Shown: positions 1-9,900 of the stretch, in pieces
How positions within the stretch are numbered: position 1 is the first letter of the stretch
Layout of the letters: each line of letters starts with the position of its first letter
DNA from: Allonocardiopsis opalescens
GTDB taxonomy: Bacteria > Actinomycetota > Actinomycetes > Streptosporangiales > Streptosporangiaceae
Direction: 5' to 3'
Assembly: GCF_003002095.1 (NCBI RefSeq)
Contig: NZ_PVZC01000005.1
Location: 124,001-188,000, forward strand
DNA length: 64,000 bases
Made by a program: the position numbers and the translations under genes
Notes under the pieces: generated by a model
The model's input: the letters and a program-made list of their open reading frames with translations, nothing else
What the model was told of the DNA's origin: nothing
The model's database searches: none

Positions 1-1
1 C

Positions 2-1132
2 GAACTCGGCGTGCCGGTCGACCGGGGCGCGGCCGTCGTCGGGCTGGAGCAGGACGCCGGCGGGGTCGGGCTGGAGCTGGACTCCGGCGCCGTGCTGCCC
101 GCCCGCTACGTGATCGGCGCCGACGGCGCGCACAGCGCGGTGCGCCGGCTGGTCGGCACGGAGTTCGACGGCGAGACCTACCCCTCGCGCATGGTGCTGG
201 CCGACGTCCGGCTCGCGCCGGACGCGCCCGAACCGCCCATGGACTCCTTCGGTCCCGAGGGCGTGGTCGTGGCGCTGCCCTTCGGCGACGGCTGGTACCG
301 CGTCGGCGCCTGGCTGACCCGCGCCGACACCGGCGCCCCGCCGGACATCCGCGAGCTGCGCGCGTCCTTCCGGCGCATCGCCGGCACCGACTACGGCATG
401 GGCGAGCCGCGCTGGATCTCGCGCTTCACCTGCCAGCGCCGGCTGGCTCGGCAGTACCGCACCGGCCGCGTCTTCCTCGTCGGCGACGCCGCGCACCTCA
501 GCTCGCCGATGGGCGGCCAGGGCATGAACACCGGCGTACAGGACGCGGTCAACCTCGGCTGGAAGCTGGCCGCCGCCGTCCACGGCCGGGCGCGCCCCGG
601 GCTGCTGGACAGCTACCACGCCGAGCGCCGCCCTGTCGGCGCGGCGGTGCTGGAGCTGACCGACGGGCTGACCCGCGTCGCGCTGAGCGGTTCACGGCTG
701 CGGCTGGCCGTCCGCCGCGGGCTGATGGGCGCGCTGCTGCGCACGCCCCCGGCGCGCCGGCGCCTTCTCGGCCGGCTGAGCGGGCTGGGCCTCGCCTACC
801 CCCCGCTCACCGACGGCGCCCACCGCTCCGCCGGCCGCCGCGCCCCCGACGGCCGCACGGACCGGGGCCGGCTGTACGAACTGCTGCGCGACGGCCGGTT
901 CGCGCTGATCACCCGGGACGGCACCGCGCCGGGCGGGTGGGGCGGCCGGGTGCGGGCGGCGCGGGCCGAGGCGGCCGCCTGGCCGGCGGCGACCCTCGTC
1001 CGCCCGGACGGGTACGTCGCGTGGGCGGCCGACCGGGTCGACGCGGGCGCGATCCGCGCGGCTCTGCTGGAATGGTGCGGACCGGCCGAGGGAGCCGCCG
1101 AGGAGGATCCGCCGCACCGTGCCGCCGCCTAA
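2..1132 (+). CDS. FAD-dependent aromatic monooxygenase, N-terminally cut by window edge
   Basis: This is the C-terminal part of a class A flavoprotein hydroxylase (PheA/TfdB/Rdc type), which would hydroxylate an aromatic or polyketide substrate using FAD and NAD(P)H. The frame is open to the left edge, so the N-terminal GxGxxG dinucleotide fold is missing from view. The second FAD motif IGADGAHSAVRRL and the GD motif LVGDAAHLSSPMGGQGMN are intact. A C-terminal thioredoxin-like region follows, as in this family. The gene overlaps the next TetR gene by 14 nt, so the two are probably co-transcribed and the regulator may control this enzyme. The substrate cannot be deduced. Confidence 0.85.
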   Translation, partial: ELGVPVDRGAAVVGLEQDAGGVGLELDSGAVLPARYVIGADGAHSAVRRLVGTEFDGETYPSRMVLADVRLAPDAPEPPMDSFGPEGVVVALPFGDGWYRVGAWLTRADTGAPPDIRELRASFRRIAGTDYGMGEPRWISRFTCQRRLARQYRTGRVFLVGDAAHLSSPMGGQGMNTGVQDAVNLGWKLAAAVHGRARPGLLDSYHAERRPVGAAVLELTDGLTRVALSGSRLRLAVRRGLMGALLRTPPARRRLLGRLSGLGLAYPPLTDGAHRSAGRRAPDGRTDRGRLYELLRDGRFALITRDGTAPGGWGGRVRAARAEAAAWPAATLVRPDGYVAWAADRVDAGAIRAALLEWCGPAEGAAEEDPPHRAAA

Positions 1133-1700
1133 CACGCAACGCCGCGAGCAGCTCGCCGACGCCGCCATCGAGGTACTGGCCGGGGAGGGCGCCCGCGGGC
1201 TGACCCACCGCGCGGTCGACGCCGCCGCCGGCGCGCCTCCGGGCACCGCCTCGCGCTACTTCCGCACCCGCGAGGCGCTGGTGCGCGGCGTCGTCGAGCG
1301 GGTCACCGCCCGCGTCGTCGCCGAGGTCGACGGGATGATGGTCCGGCCGGTCGGCCCCGACCGGCTTGAGGAGGTCCTGACCGCGGAGCTGCACCGCCTG
1401 CTCACCGTGGACGACTCCCTGCCGGCCGCCCTGCTCGAACTGCACCTGGAGAGCCGGCGCGAACCAGCGCTGCGCGGGCCGCTGGCCGAGGCCACCGCCG
1501 CCCGCGCCGGCATGGTCCTCCGCCAGTGCCGGGCGGCCGGGGTGGACCTCTCCGGGCAGGACGCCCTGCTGCTGGAGATGACCACGATCGGCATCCTGTT
1601 CACCGCCATGACCGCCCGCCCCGACGACCTCGAAGGGCTGCTGCGCGCCGCCGTGCGCACGGCGCTGGAACGCCATCTGCCGGGTGCCCCGGGCGGGTAG
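1119..1700 (+). CDS. TetR-family transcriptional regulator
   Basis: The 193-aa protein has an N-terminal helix-turn-helix of TetR type (around residues 8-55; THRAVDAAAGAPPGTASRYF includes the recognition helix) and a divergent ligand-binding C-terminal domain. The GTG start lies inside the end of the upstream monooxygenase gene. An AGGAGG ribosome site at 1101-1106 supports this start. The overlap suggests translational coupling and that the regulator responds to the substrate or product of the monooxygenase. That link is inference from position only. Confidence 0.85.
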   Translation: MPPPNTQRREQLADAAIEVLAGEGARGLTHRAVDAAAGAPPGTASRYFRTREALVRGVVERVTARVVAEVDGMMVRPVGPDRLEEVLTAELHRLLTVDDSLPAALLELHLESRREPALRGPLAEATAARAGMVLRQCRAAGVDLSGQDALLLEMTTIGILFTAMTARPDDLEGLLRAAVRTALERHLPGAPGG

Positions 1701-1739
1701 CTCCCGGACGCGCTCCGTTGCGGCCCGGACGGCCGGTCC

Positions 1740-2693
1740 TCAGCCCGCGGCCGCGGCCTTGATCAGCGGCGCGTCGCGCGAGACCATCGTGAACCCGACG
1801 CCGTAGTACAGCTCGCGCGCCGCGGGGCGCCCCGGCGTGCCGACGCAGACGACCGTCATGTGCTCGGCCCCGGCCGCCCGCGCCAGCCGCATGCCGTGCA
1901 GCAGCATCGCCCGGGCCAGCCCCAGGCGGCGGTAGCCGGGGTGCGTGCCGACCGGCTCGAAGGCGGCGGTCGTGTTCGCCTCGTCCAGCCACATGATCGT
2001 GGAGGACGCCATCGTGCCGTCCGGCGCCTCGACCAGGACGTGCAGGTCGCCGCGGTAGGCCGCCGTCCGGCGTACGCCCTCGTAGGCTTCGGCCGTGTAC
2101 GACGAGGGGGCCCAGGCGTCCACATGGGCCTGGACCGCGGCCTGCGGCCCGGCCTCGTCGGCGGTGCGGAAGCGGAAGCCGTCCGGCAGCACCGGCCGCT
2201 CGATCTCGCCGAGCCCACGCTGGTTGAGCTGGGTCCAGAAGCCGTTGTCGCCCAGTGAGGCGGGGTCGGTGCGGTAGCCGTGGGCGGCCCAGCGCTCCAG
2301 GGCGTAGGCGTCGGCGGCGCTCGGCAGCACGGTGCGCTCGAGGTCCTTCGCCGTGGCGTCGTACCAGTCGATCACCTCGTCGACCAGTCCGGCGTGGTCG
2401 GGGTGCACCTGGTAGGCCAGGTAGGCGCCGGTGATGTCCTTCACCGAGCCGTCGCCGCGCCGCACCTGGTGCGGAAGCTCGACCCAGGCCCACGCCACCA
2501 GCTCGCCGCCGGAGAACCACAGCCGGCGCGGCCAGGTCGCGCCGCGGGCGGCGTGCCCCTTGCCCCAGTTCCAGGCGAGCTCCCCGTAGGCGGCGTCGCT
2601 GTTCACCAGGTCGAGGCGGGTGGCGGTGACGCGCTGCGCCAGGCCCTGCATCAGCCGCAGGTCGGCCTCGGACACCACGTCGACGTTCGTCAT
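1740..2693 (-). CDS. GNAT-family N-acetyltransferase, tandem-domain type
   Basis: The 317-aa protein is about twice the length of a single GNAT domain. The clear acetyl-CoA site is in the C-terminal half (around residues 150-317), with GTHPGYRRLGLARAMLLHGM carrying the R/QxxGxG/A-type pyrophosphate loop and a following ELYYGVGF segment. The N-terminal half looks like a degenerate second GNAT fold. Acceptor substrate unknown. It is convergent with the TetR gene on its left and divergent from the deaminase gene on its right. Confidence 0.8.
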   Translation of the reverse strand: MTNVDVVSEADLRLMQGLAQRVTATRLDLVNSDAAYGELAWNWGKGHAARGATWPRRLWFSGGELVAWAWVELPHQVRRGDGSVKDITGAYLAYQVHPDHAGLVDEVIDWYDATAKDLERTVLPSAADAYALERWAAHGYRTDPASLGDNGFWTQLNQRGLGEIERPVLPDGFRFRTADEAGPQAAVQAHVDAWAPSSYTAEAYEGVRRTAAYRGDLHVLVEAPDGTMASSTIMWLDEANTTAAFEPVGTHPGYRRLGLARAMLLHGMRLARAAGAEHMTVVCVGTPGRPAARELYYGVGFTMVSRDAPLIKAAAAG

Positions 2694-2809
2694 GGGGCGA
2701 ACTGTGTCAAAACTCCGCGGAGCCGTCGAACCCTTTTCGGCCGCTTCCGGCCGGGCCGCCCCGCCGTAAGGTGATCACGCCGCGGACCGACCGGAACGAG
2801 GAGGGCGAC

Positions 2810-3289
2810 GTGCTGGACGAGACCGACCTGCGCTGGCTGAACCGCTGCGCGGACCTGGCCGAGGAGGCGCTGGCAAAGGGCGACGAGCCCTTCGGCTCCG
2901 TGCTGGTCGGGGGCGACGGCGTCCTGCTGGGCGAGGACCACAACCGGGTCGCCTCCGGCGATCAGACCCGCCACCCCGAGTTCGCGCTGGCCCGCTGGGC
3001 GGCGGCCAATATGGCGCCCGGAGACCGCGCGGCCGCCACCGTCTACACCTCGGGCGAGCACTGCCCGATGTGCTCGGCCGCGCACGCCTGGGTCGGCCTG
3101 GGCCGCATCGTCTACGCGGTCTCCTCCGAGCAGCTGTCCGGCTGGCTGGCCGCGCTCGGCGTCCCGCCGGGGCCGGTACGGCCGCTGCCGGTCCAGCAGG
3201 TCGCGCCGGGGGTCGCCGTGGCGGGGCCGGCACCGGAGCTGGCCGAGCGGATGCACCGCCTGCACCGCCGCTTCCACGGCGCCGGCTGA
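2810..3289 (+). CDS. Nucleoside/nucleobase deaminase (CDA-fold, zinc)
   Basis: A cytidine-deaminase-fold enzyme of about 159 aa. The zinc site is visible as HPE (His55, catalytic Glu57) followed by CPMC (Cys85 and Cys88). This pattern is typical of guanine deaminase, tRNA adenosine deaminase and related enzymes. The DEPFGSVLV segment fits the GuaD/TadA branch. I prefer the GTG at 2810, which has a strong GAGGAGGG site at 2798-2805, over the upstream in-frame GTG at 2771. The actual base deaminated is uncertain; tRNA modification is less likely because the conserved TadA context is not obvious. Confidence 0.8.
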   Translation: MLDETDLRWLNRCADLAEEALAKGDEPFGSVLVGGDGVLLGEDHNRVASGDQTRHPEFALARWAAANMAPGDRAAATVYTSGEHCPMCSAAHAWVGLGRIVYAVSSEQLSGWLAALGVPPGPVRPLPVQQVAPGVAVAGPAPELAERMHRLHRRFHGAG

Positions 3290-3305
3290 GCGCGCCGCCG
3301 CCCGC

Positions 3306-4208
3306 TCAGTCCGCGGCCGGCGTGTCGCCGTGGTCGAGTTCGGCCAGCAGCGCGGCCACCGCGCCGGGGCGCTCGTACAGTGCCAGGTGCCCGGCGGCCG
3401 GCAGGGTGCGCACGCCCACGCCGAGCAGCCTGCGGGCCGGGCCGATCAGCCGTTCGGGCGGGAAGAAGCCGTCGTGGTCGCCGGTCGCCACCGCACGCGG
3501 GGTGCCGTCCCAGGCCCGTACGGACGCGTCGGGCAGCGGCGCGGGCGCCAGGGTGGTGCGGCAGTGCCGGGCCACCAACTGCATCCACTCGGCGGCGGCC
3601 TGCGCCTCGGGCACCTCGCCGGGGCCGCTCATGAAGTCGATCAGGCGGCGGCTCCGCTCGGGGCTGGGCGCCAGCAGCCATGGCAGGGTGCGCCCCAGCA
3701 GCGCCGGACTGAGCCGGGCGTGGCACAGCCCGCCGGGGTTGACCAGCAGCAGGCCGGCCACGCGCGGCGAGGGTTCGGCGGCGAGCGCGACGGCGGCGCC
3801 GAGGGAGTGGCCGAGCACGATCAGGCGCCGCTCGGCGGTGGCGGCCAGCACCTCGCGCAGCCAGCCGGCGTAGCGCGGCGGCCCGCCGACCGGCCGGGTG
3901 GCGGAGCTGAGCCCGGGCTGGCCGGGGAGGTCCACCATGATCACCGGCCGGTCGCCGGCCAGCCGGCGCGCGACGGCGACCGTGGTGGCGGCGTTGAAGT
4001 TGGTGCCGGGGAGCAGCAGCACCGGGGTGGCCGGCCCGCCGCCCGCGCGGAACAGCTGGGTGCGGCCGAGGGTGGTGTCGAGGGTGGGCAGCGGGCGCAG
4101 TTCGGGCCAGGCGGAGATCCTGGCCTGGCACCACTCGCGGACGCGGGCCTCGCCCTCGGCGTCGCGGTAGACGGGGCGGAAGGCGGGGCTGCGGCGGGGG
4201 GCGTTCAC
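3306..4208 (-). CDS. Alpha/beta-hydrolase
   Basis: About 300 aa with the alpha/beta-hydrolase fold. The oxyanion region is PVLLLPGTNFN, the nucleophile elbow is LGHSLGAA (Ser nucleophile), the acid is probably in ATGDHDGFFPPERL, and the catalytic His is in PAAGHLALYE near the C-terminus. The frame extends upstream to 4439, but that part is low-complexity Arg/Gly/Ala. The GTG at 4208, preceded by AGGAGA, gives a normal-length protein. No signal peptide. Substrate unknown (ester, lactone or haloalkane are all possible). Confidence 0.78.
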   Translation of the reverse strand: MNAPRRSPAFRPVYRDAEGEARVREWCQARISAWPELRPLPTLDTTLGRTQLFRAGGGPATPVLLLPGTNFNAATTVAVARRLAGDRPVIMVDLPGQPGLSSATRPVGGPPRYAGWLREVLAATAERRLIVLGHSLGAAVALAAEPSPRVAGLLLVNPGGLCHARLSPALLGRTLPWLLAPSPERSRRLIDFMSGPGEVPEAQAAAEWMQLVARHCRTTLAPAPLPDASVRAWDGTPRAVATGDHDGFFPPERLIGPARRLLGVGVRTLPAAGHLALYERPGAVAALLAELDHGDTPAAD

Positions 4209-4456
4209 GGGCTGGTGGCTCTCCTGTTCGCATGGCAGGGCGACGCGTCCGCCGACCAGACTTCCCGGCACACCCGCTCGGAGACTACCCCGCCCGCCGC
4301 GGCGCCGGCGCCCCCCTCCCGCCCCTCCCGCTATGCCGGTTCCGGCCGCCCGCACCGGCTTCCCGCTCCGTGGCAGGCCGTGCGGGTGATCCCCTAGAGT
4401 TTCGTGCGCGGCCGCAGCATCCCCGTCGGCCGCGGGCATCAGGAAGGCGATCGGAC

Positions 4457-5179
4457 ATGGCGGACGTCGACCTCACCCCGCAGGCCGCGGAACGCGGCGG
4501 CTCCCGGCCGCTCGGCGGCTACCTCGCCCGGCCCGAGGGCGCGGGCCCCTGGCCCGGCGCGGTGATGCTGCACGAGGCCTTCGGGCTCAACGACGTCATC
4601 CGCCGCCAGGCCGACCGCCTCGCCCGGGCCGGCTACCTCACCCTCGCCGTCGACCTGTTCAGCGCGGGCGGCGCGGTGCGCTGCCTGGTCGCGACGATGC
4701 GCGCGATGGTGTCGGGGCGCGGCCGCGCCTTCGCCGACATCGCCGCCGCACGCGACTGGCTGACCGCCTCGCCCGACTGCACCGGGAAGGTCGGCGTGAT
4801 CGGCTTCTGCCTGGGCGGCGGTTTCGCGCTGCTCACCGCGAACACCGGCTTCGACGCCGCCTCGGTGAACTACGGGCAGCTGCCGCGCGACCCCGACACC
4901 GCGCTGGCCGGCGCCTGCCCGGTCGTCGGCAGCTACGGCGGGCGCGACGGCTCGCTGCGCAACGCGTCGGCGCGGCTGGAGGCGGCGCTGACCCGGGCCG
5001 GGGTGGTCAGCGACGTGAAGGAGTACCCCACCGCGGGCCACTCCTTCCTCAACGACGCCGAGGTGGGGCCCGCCCCGATCCGCCGCTTGCTGCGGGTGAC
5101 CGGCGCGGGGCCCGAGCCCGAGGCGGCGGCCGACGCCTGGCGCCGGATCGAGTCCTTCTTCGGCGAGCACCTGCGCTGA
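4457..5179 (+). CDS. Dienelactone hydrolase family protein
   Basis: About 240 aa. The cysteine nucleophile elbow GFCLGGGFAL is diagnostic of dienelactone hydrolases, and the catalytic His is in PTAGHSFLND. An N-terminal GGYLARPEG...VMLHEAFGLN segment matches the family. The start at 4457 is supported by AGGAAGG at 4441-4447; the frame extends further upstream without family similarity. Members hydrolyse dienelactones in catechol breakdown or other small esters. There are no neighbouring ring-cleavage genes, so the substrate is open. Confidence 0.85.
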   Translation: MADVDLTPQAAERGGSRPLGGYLARPEGAGPWPGAVMLHEAFGLNDVIRRQADRLARAGYLTLAVDLFSAGGAVRCLVATMRAMVSGRGRAFADIAAARDWLTASPDCTGKVGVIGFCLGGGFALLTANTGFDAASVNYGQLPRDPDTALAGACPVVGSYGGRDGSLRNASARLEAALTRAGVVSDVKEYPTAGHSFLNDAEVGPAPIRRLLRVTGAGPEPEAAADAWRRIESFFGEHLR

Positions 5180-5273
5180 CGTCCGGCGGTGTACCTCCGG
5201 CCGTCCTGCCCGGCCGCCTTCCGCCCAGCCGTTGACTGTGGTCCAGATCACTAAAGCGATCATGAATTGAGCC

Positions 5274-5303
5274 TTGACTTTTTCGCGGCCTCATTTGTTA
5301 GAC
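5274..5303 (+). promoter_or_regulatory. Possible promoter for the SIP-methyltransferase gene
   Basis: TTGACT at 5274-5279 and TTAGAC at 5298-5303, 18 nt apart, lie in an unusually AT-rich stretch 57 nt before the ATG. The -35 is good and the -10 is weak. A second TTGACT sits at 5232-5237. No clear iron-box palindrome was found. Confidence 0.35.
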
Positions 5304-5359
5304 CTCTGATTCGGGTCTTGAACCGACCCGATCAGCTCAACTATCTTTGGAAGGTTGCG

Positions 5360-6865
5360 ATGGAGCAGTCGTTGCCAGTCCGGCTCATCCGGGTGGTCGG
5401 CACCGAACGGATCACGCCGCACCTGGCACGCGTCACCTTCAGCGGCGACGGCCTCGCCGGAGTCACCCCCCTCGACCCGGACCAGGAAGTGAAGCTCTAC
5501 TTCCCCCGCCCCGGCCAGGCCGAGCCCCGGCTGCCGGAGCCGTCCGGCGACTTCACCCGCTGGTACCAGGCGTTCACCGCCATCCCCGAGGACGAGCGGC
5601 CCTGGATGCGCAGCTACACCCTCCGCTCCACCGACCCCGTGCGCGGCGAGGCCGTCATCGACTTCGTGCTGCACCCCGACGCCGGTCCGGCCACCCGCTG
5701 GGCGCTGGCGGCCCGCCCCGGCGACACCCTGGGCATGTTCGGCCCCTCGCCCTACTTCGCCCGCCCGGTCCGGCTGCTCGCCTCCGTCAGGGCGGCCGAC
5801 TGGCTGCTGATCGCCGGCGACGAGACCGCGCTGCCGGCCATCGCGGCCATCCTCGAACAGCGCGATCCCGCCACCCCCGCCCTCGCCTTCATCGAGGTGG
5901 CCGGGCCCGAGGACGAGCTGCCGCCGGCCGCGAAGGGGACGGCGGAGGTGCGCTGGCTGCACCGGGGCTCCGTCCCTCCGGGCCGCGCCGATCTGCTCCC
6001 CGAGGCGGTGCGCGCCGCCGAGTTCCCGCCGGGGCGGCCCTTCGCCTGGCTGGCGGGGGAGGCGGGCACGGTCCGGACGCTGCGCCGCCACCTCATCGGC
6101 GAGCGCGGCCTGGACCGCGCCTCGATCGAGTTCACCGGCCACTGGCGGCTGCGGCTCAGCCAGGACGACGCGCCGACCGAGGACGACCTGGCCGAGGCGC
6201 GCGAGCGCGTCGCCGCCGCCGAGGCCGCCGCCTCCGCCCCGCCCGCGCCGCGCGCCGGGCTGCCCGAGCTGTCCAGGGACATGTTCGACAACGCCTACCG
6301 CGCCCATGCCGCCCCGTGGGTGACCGGCGCCCCGCAGCCCGCCGTCGTCGCCCTGGAGCGGGCCGGCCTGATCAGCGGATCGGTGCTCGACCCGGGCTGC
6401 GGCACCGGGGAGAACACCGTCCACCTGGCCCGGCTCGGCTACGACGTGCTCGGCCTGGACTTCTCCGAGGTCGGGATCGAGCAGGCCAGGGCGAAGGCCG
6501 CCGAGCAGGGGGTGGCGGCCCGGTTCGAGGTCGGCGACGCGCTGGACCTGGGCGGCGAGACCCGCTTCGACACCGTCGTGGACAGCGCCCTGTTCCACGT
6601 CTTCGACGCCGAGCATCAGGCGGCCTACCTGCGCAGCCTGCACCGCGCCTGCCGCCCGGGCGCCGTGGTGCACGTGCTGGCCCTGTCCGACGAGGGGCCC
6701 GGCTACGGGCCGGTGATCGGCGAGGACGCGATCCGCACCGCGTTCACCGAAGAGGCGGGCTGGCGGCTGGAGGAGCTCGGCCGCACCACCTACCAGGGCG
6801 TGCTCGGCCCCGACGGCGGACTGGGCGAGCTGCCCGCCTGGCTGGCCAGGGCCCGCCGGATCTGA
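5360..6865 (+). CDS. Siderophore-interacting flavoprotein fused to SAM methyltransferase
   Basis: A 501-aa two-domain protein. Residues 1 to about 275 are a SIP/ViuB-type FAD reductase, with FAD-binding RSYT at 84-87 and the SIP NAD(P)H region (LLIAGDETALPAI, FAWLAGEAGTVRTLRRHL); this domain would reduce ferric siderophores in the cytosol. An Ala/Glu-rich linker (about 276-315) leads to a class I methyltransferase domain with SAM motif VLDPGCGTGE starting at residue 342 and a later DTVVDSALFHVF segment. Stand-alone SIPs are 250-290 aa, so the second domain is extra. The ATG at 5360 follows GGAAGG; longer upstream starts read through AT-rich promoter DNA. The fusion implies modification of a siderophore or its breakdown product, which is inference. 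Confidence 0.85.
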   Translation: MEQSLPVRLIRVVGTERITPHLARVTFSGDGLAGVTPLDPDQEVKLYFPRPGQAEPRLPEPSGDFTRWYQAFTAIPEDERPWMRSYTLRSTDPVRGEAVIDFVLHPDAGPATRWALAARPGDTLGMFGPSPYFARPVRLLASVRAADWLLIAGDETALPAIAAILEQRDPATPALAFIEVAGPEDELPPAAKGTAEVRWLHRGSVPPGRADLLPEAVRAAEFPPGRPFAWLAGEAGTVRTLRRHLIGERGLDRASIEFTGHWRLRLSQDDAPTEDDLAEARERVAAAEAAASAPPAPRAGLPELSRDMFDNAYRAHAAPWVTGAPQPAVVALERAGLISGSVLDPGCGTGENTVHLARLGYDVLGLDFSEVGIEQARAKAAEQGVAARFEVGDALDLGGETRFDTVVDSALFHVFDAEHQAAYLRSLHRACRPGAVVHVLALSDEGPGYGPVIGEDAIRTAFTEEAGWRLEELGRTTYQGVLGPDGGLGELPAWLARARRI

Positions 6866-6872
6866 GCGGATC

Positions 6873-6911
6873 GCGGCGCCGGTCCGGGACTCCTGCCCGG
6901 ACCGGCGCCGC
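6873..6911. terminator. Bidirectional hairpin terminator
   Basis: A perfect 16-bp GC-rich stem (6873-6888 with 6896-6911) and 7-nt loop ACTCCTG lies between the convergent SIP-methyltransferase and GH78-like genes. There is no T-tract, as is usual in actinomycetes. Confidence 0.75.
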
Positions 6912-6915
6912 CCGC

Positions 6916-9900
6916 TCACCGGACCGGGGCCGTCATCCGGTGCCGTCCCGAGCCCAGCTCGCGCCGCTCACCGCCGGGCAGGTCCAGCTCGGCCACCGCG
7001 TTCACCGGCACCGTCAGCTCCAGCGCGATCTCCTCGCCGCGCCGCCGCCAGGCCACCGCCACCCGGCCGCGCACGGTGTCCAGCGCCGCGCTCGCCGACG
7101 GCGGGCCGCCGTGCGGCCGGGGCGCCACCCGGAAGCGCGCCCAGCCCGGTGCCAGCGGCTCCACCCCGGCCACCCGCTCCACCAGCCAGCGCAGGATCCC
7201 GCTGAGCGTGGGGTCGTTGCGGCCGCGTGCGTCCTCCTCCCAGTTCTCCCACAGGGTGGTGGCGCCCAGTTCGCGCCAGAACCCGTAGCCCGGATGGGCG
7301 CGGCGCTGGAAGACCCGGTACGCCAGGTCGGGGCGCCCGTTGTCGGTCAGCGCGAAGGCCAGCGCCGGGGTGCCGGCCGCGCCGGTGTCCAGGTGGCCGC
7401 GCTCCTCGACGTCGGCGATCAGATTGGCCGCCACCGCCGCCGCGTGCGGCCGCGGCACCAGCCCGAAGAACAGCGGCAGGGCGTTGCTGGTCTGCCGGTA
7501 GCCCTCGCCCTGGCCGGTGCGGTAGATCCCGGCCGAGGTATCCAGGAACATCGTGTTGAAGCCGGTGGTCAGCTCCTCGGCCCGGGTCCGCCAGGCACCC
7601 GCCTGCCCGGCCTCGCCCACCAGCTCGGCCAGGGCCGCCGCGTCGCGCAGCGCCTGGATGACGTACGCGGTGCCGACCAGGTCGCCGCCCTCGGGCGGGA
7701 AGGGGTTGGGGAACTGGCTGCCGGGCGGCTGCGGCGGGTACCAGTCGGCGAACCAGTCGTGGAAGACGCCGCCGTCGGAGCGGGCCAGCATCCACTCCAC
7801 GCACCGGCGCACCGGCTCGTAGTGCCGCTCGGGCACGGTCGGGTCGCCGTAGGTGAGCCAGTAGCGGCGGACCAGGAACGGATATACCGAGGTCGCGCTG
7901 GGAGTCGGCCGGGCGGTGCCCGCCATGGTGCCCATCGGGATGATCATCGGCAGCTCCCCGTCGGGCGCCTGGAGCAGCCGGATGTCGTCCAGCCACTTGC
8001 CGAGGATCGACGCCGCCGCGAACTGGTGCAGCAGCGGCCCGCCGGAGTGGATGGTCGAGGTGGTCCAGGCGAACCTGCTGGAGGCGGCGTCGGGCATGCC
8101 GTGCAGGCCGTTGCGGAGCGTCCGCTCGGTGGCGTCGGCGATCCACCGCAGCACCGGTTCGTCCACCTCCAGGCCCAGGGTGGCCGGCAGGTCGTTGGCG
8201 ACGGTGGAGGCCACCAGGTCGAGCCGGCGCGGTGCGCCGGTGACCTCGACGTAGCGGAAGCTCTTGTAGCCCCACGACGGCTGCCAGCTCTCGGTGCCCG
8301 AGCCCGACGCGGTGTACTCGTCGCGCAGGAAGCGCCCGTCGACGGCATTGTTCTCCAGGCCGCCCGGGGTGCCCAGCTCGATCCGGCCGCTCTCGCCCAG
8401 CTTCTCGTGGTACTGGACGCGCACGGTGGTGCCCGCCGCCAGCCGGCCGCGCAGCCGGACCCAGCCCGCGCGCACCGCGCCGAAGTCGTACAGGTACACG
8501 CCGTCGGCCGGACGCGTCACCGAGACCGGCTCGACGGCGCCCAGGACCCGGATCGGCTCGGTGGGGTCGGCCTCCAGCCGTCCGCCGGGCGCGGGCACCA
8601 CGGCGGCGGGCCGCCAGCCCTCGGCGCTGTGGCCGGGTGTGGACCAGCCGGACAGCTCGGCGGCGCGCCGGGCGTCGTAGGACTCGCCGGAGAAGACGCC
8701 GTCGTAGGTGGTGGGCCCCTCGGTGACCTGCCAGTCGGGGCCGGTGCCGATGGTGAGCCGCCGTCCGTCGTCCAGGGTGACCGCCAGCATCGCCCGCGCC
8801 CGCGGCTCGGCGATCCACCTCGCCAGGTTGGTGCCGTCGGTGTCGGGCGCCCGGGTGCCGTAGTAGCCGCGGCCGAGCGCGATGCCGACGGCGTTGCCGC
8901 CCCGGCGGAGCAGGCCGGTCACGTCGTGGGTGGTGTACAGCGAGCGCAGGTCGAAGTCGGTGCCCGGCGGGCTCAGCTCGGCGTCGCCCACCCGCTCGCC
9001 GTTCACCCAGGCGACGGCGTGCCCGAGCCCGGCCAGGTAGAGCCGGGCGGAGACGGGGGCGGCCGGCAGCTCGAAGGCGTGCCGCAGCAGCGGGTCGGCG
9101 GGCGGCGCGGGCGGGATGCCGTAGACCCAGCGGTCGGCGCCCGGGTCGGCGGTGCCGTCGGCGAAGGCGGTGCCCTCCGGGTAGCCGTCGTTCGGGTACT
9201 CCCCGTCCACCGGATCGCCGTAGTCGGCGGTGATCCAGCTCAGCTCGCCCTGCGGCTCGGACAGCTCCAGGTACAGGGTGCCGGGGCCGACCGGCTCGGC
9301 CAGGTCCAGGCGGCCCTGGGCGTTGGCGTAGCGGTCGCCGACCAGATCGGTGACGGCGGTGCGGGCGAGTTCGGCGCCGCCGGGGCCGTCCGCGCGCAGG
9401 GTCATCACGCAGCCGCCGCGCTCGCCCTCCGGGACGCCGAGCAGCACGGCCAGGGTGGCGAGCGGGCCGTGCGCCACCAGGCTCTGGCCCAGGGTGCCGC
9501 CCGGGGGCAGCGGGACGCGCTCGGTCTGCTGCGGCCCGACCACCCGCACGGCCGAGGGCACGTCGGCGCCGGTGCCGATCCAGTCGGCCGTCCACTCGTC
9601 CTGGCCGAGCAGGGCCGTCTCGAACCAGGCGGGCTCGCTGACGGGCCCCTGCGCGCCCGCCTCGTCCCACACCCGCACCGCCCAGTGGTAGCGGGTGCGC
9701 GAGCGCAGCGCGGGGCCGCCGTAGCGGCGCGCGGTCTGCTCGGCGGACTCCACCCGGCCGGAGTCCCACACGTCGGGCCGGTCCGCCATCAGCAGTTCGC
9801 GGCTGGAGGCGACGGTGATCCGATAGGCGCGCTGGGCGCGGCCGGTGCCGCCGGCGCGCAGCCGCCAGCCGAAGCGGGGCGCGGCGGCGTCGATGCCGAG

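Noticed and set aside
5291-5312. Possible iron box before the SIP-methyltransferase gene
   Set aside because: GTTAGACCT resembles half of an IdeR/DmdR site, but the second half is missing, so it was not reported as an operator.
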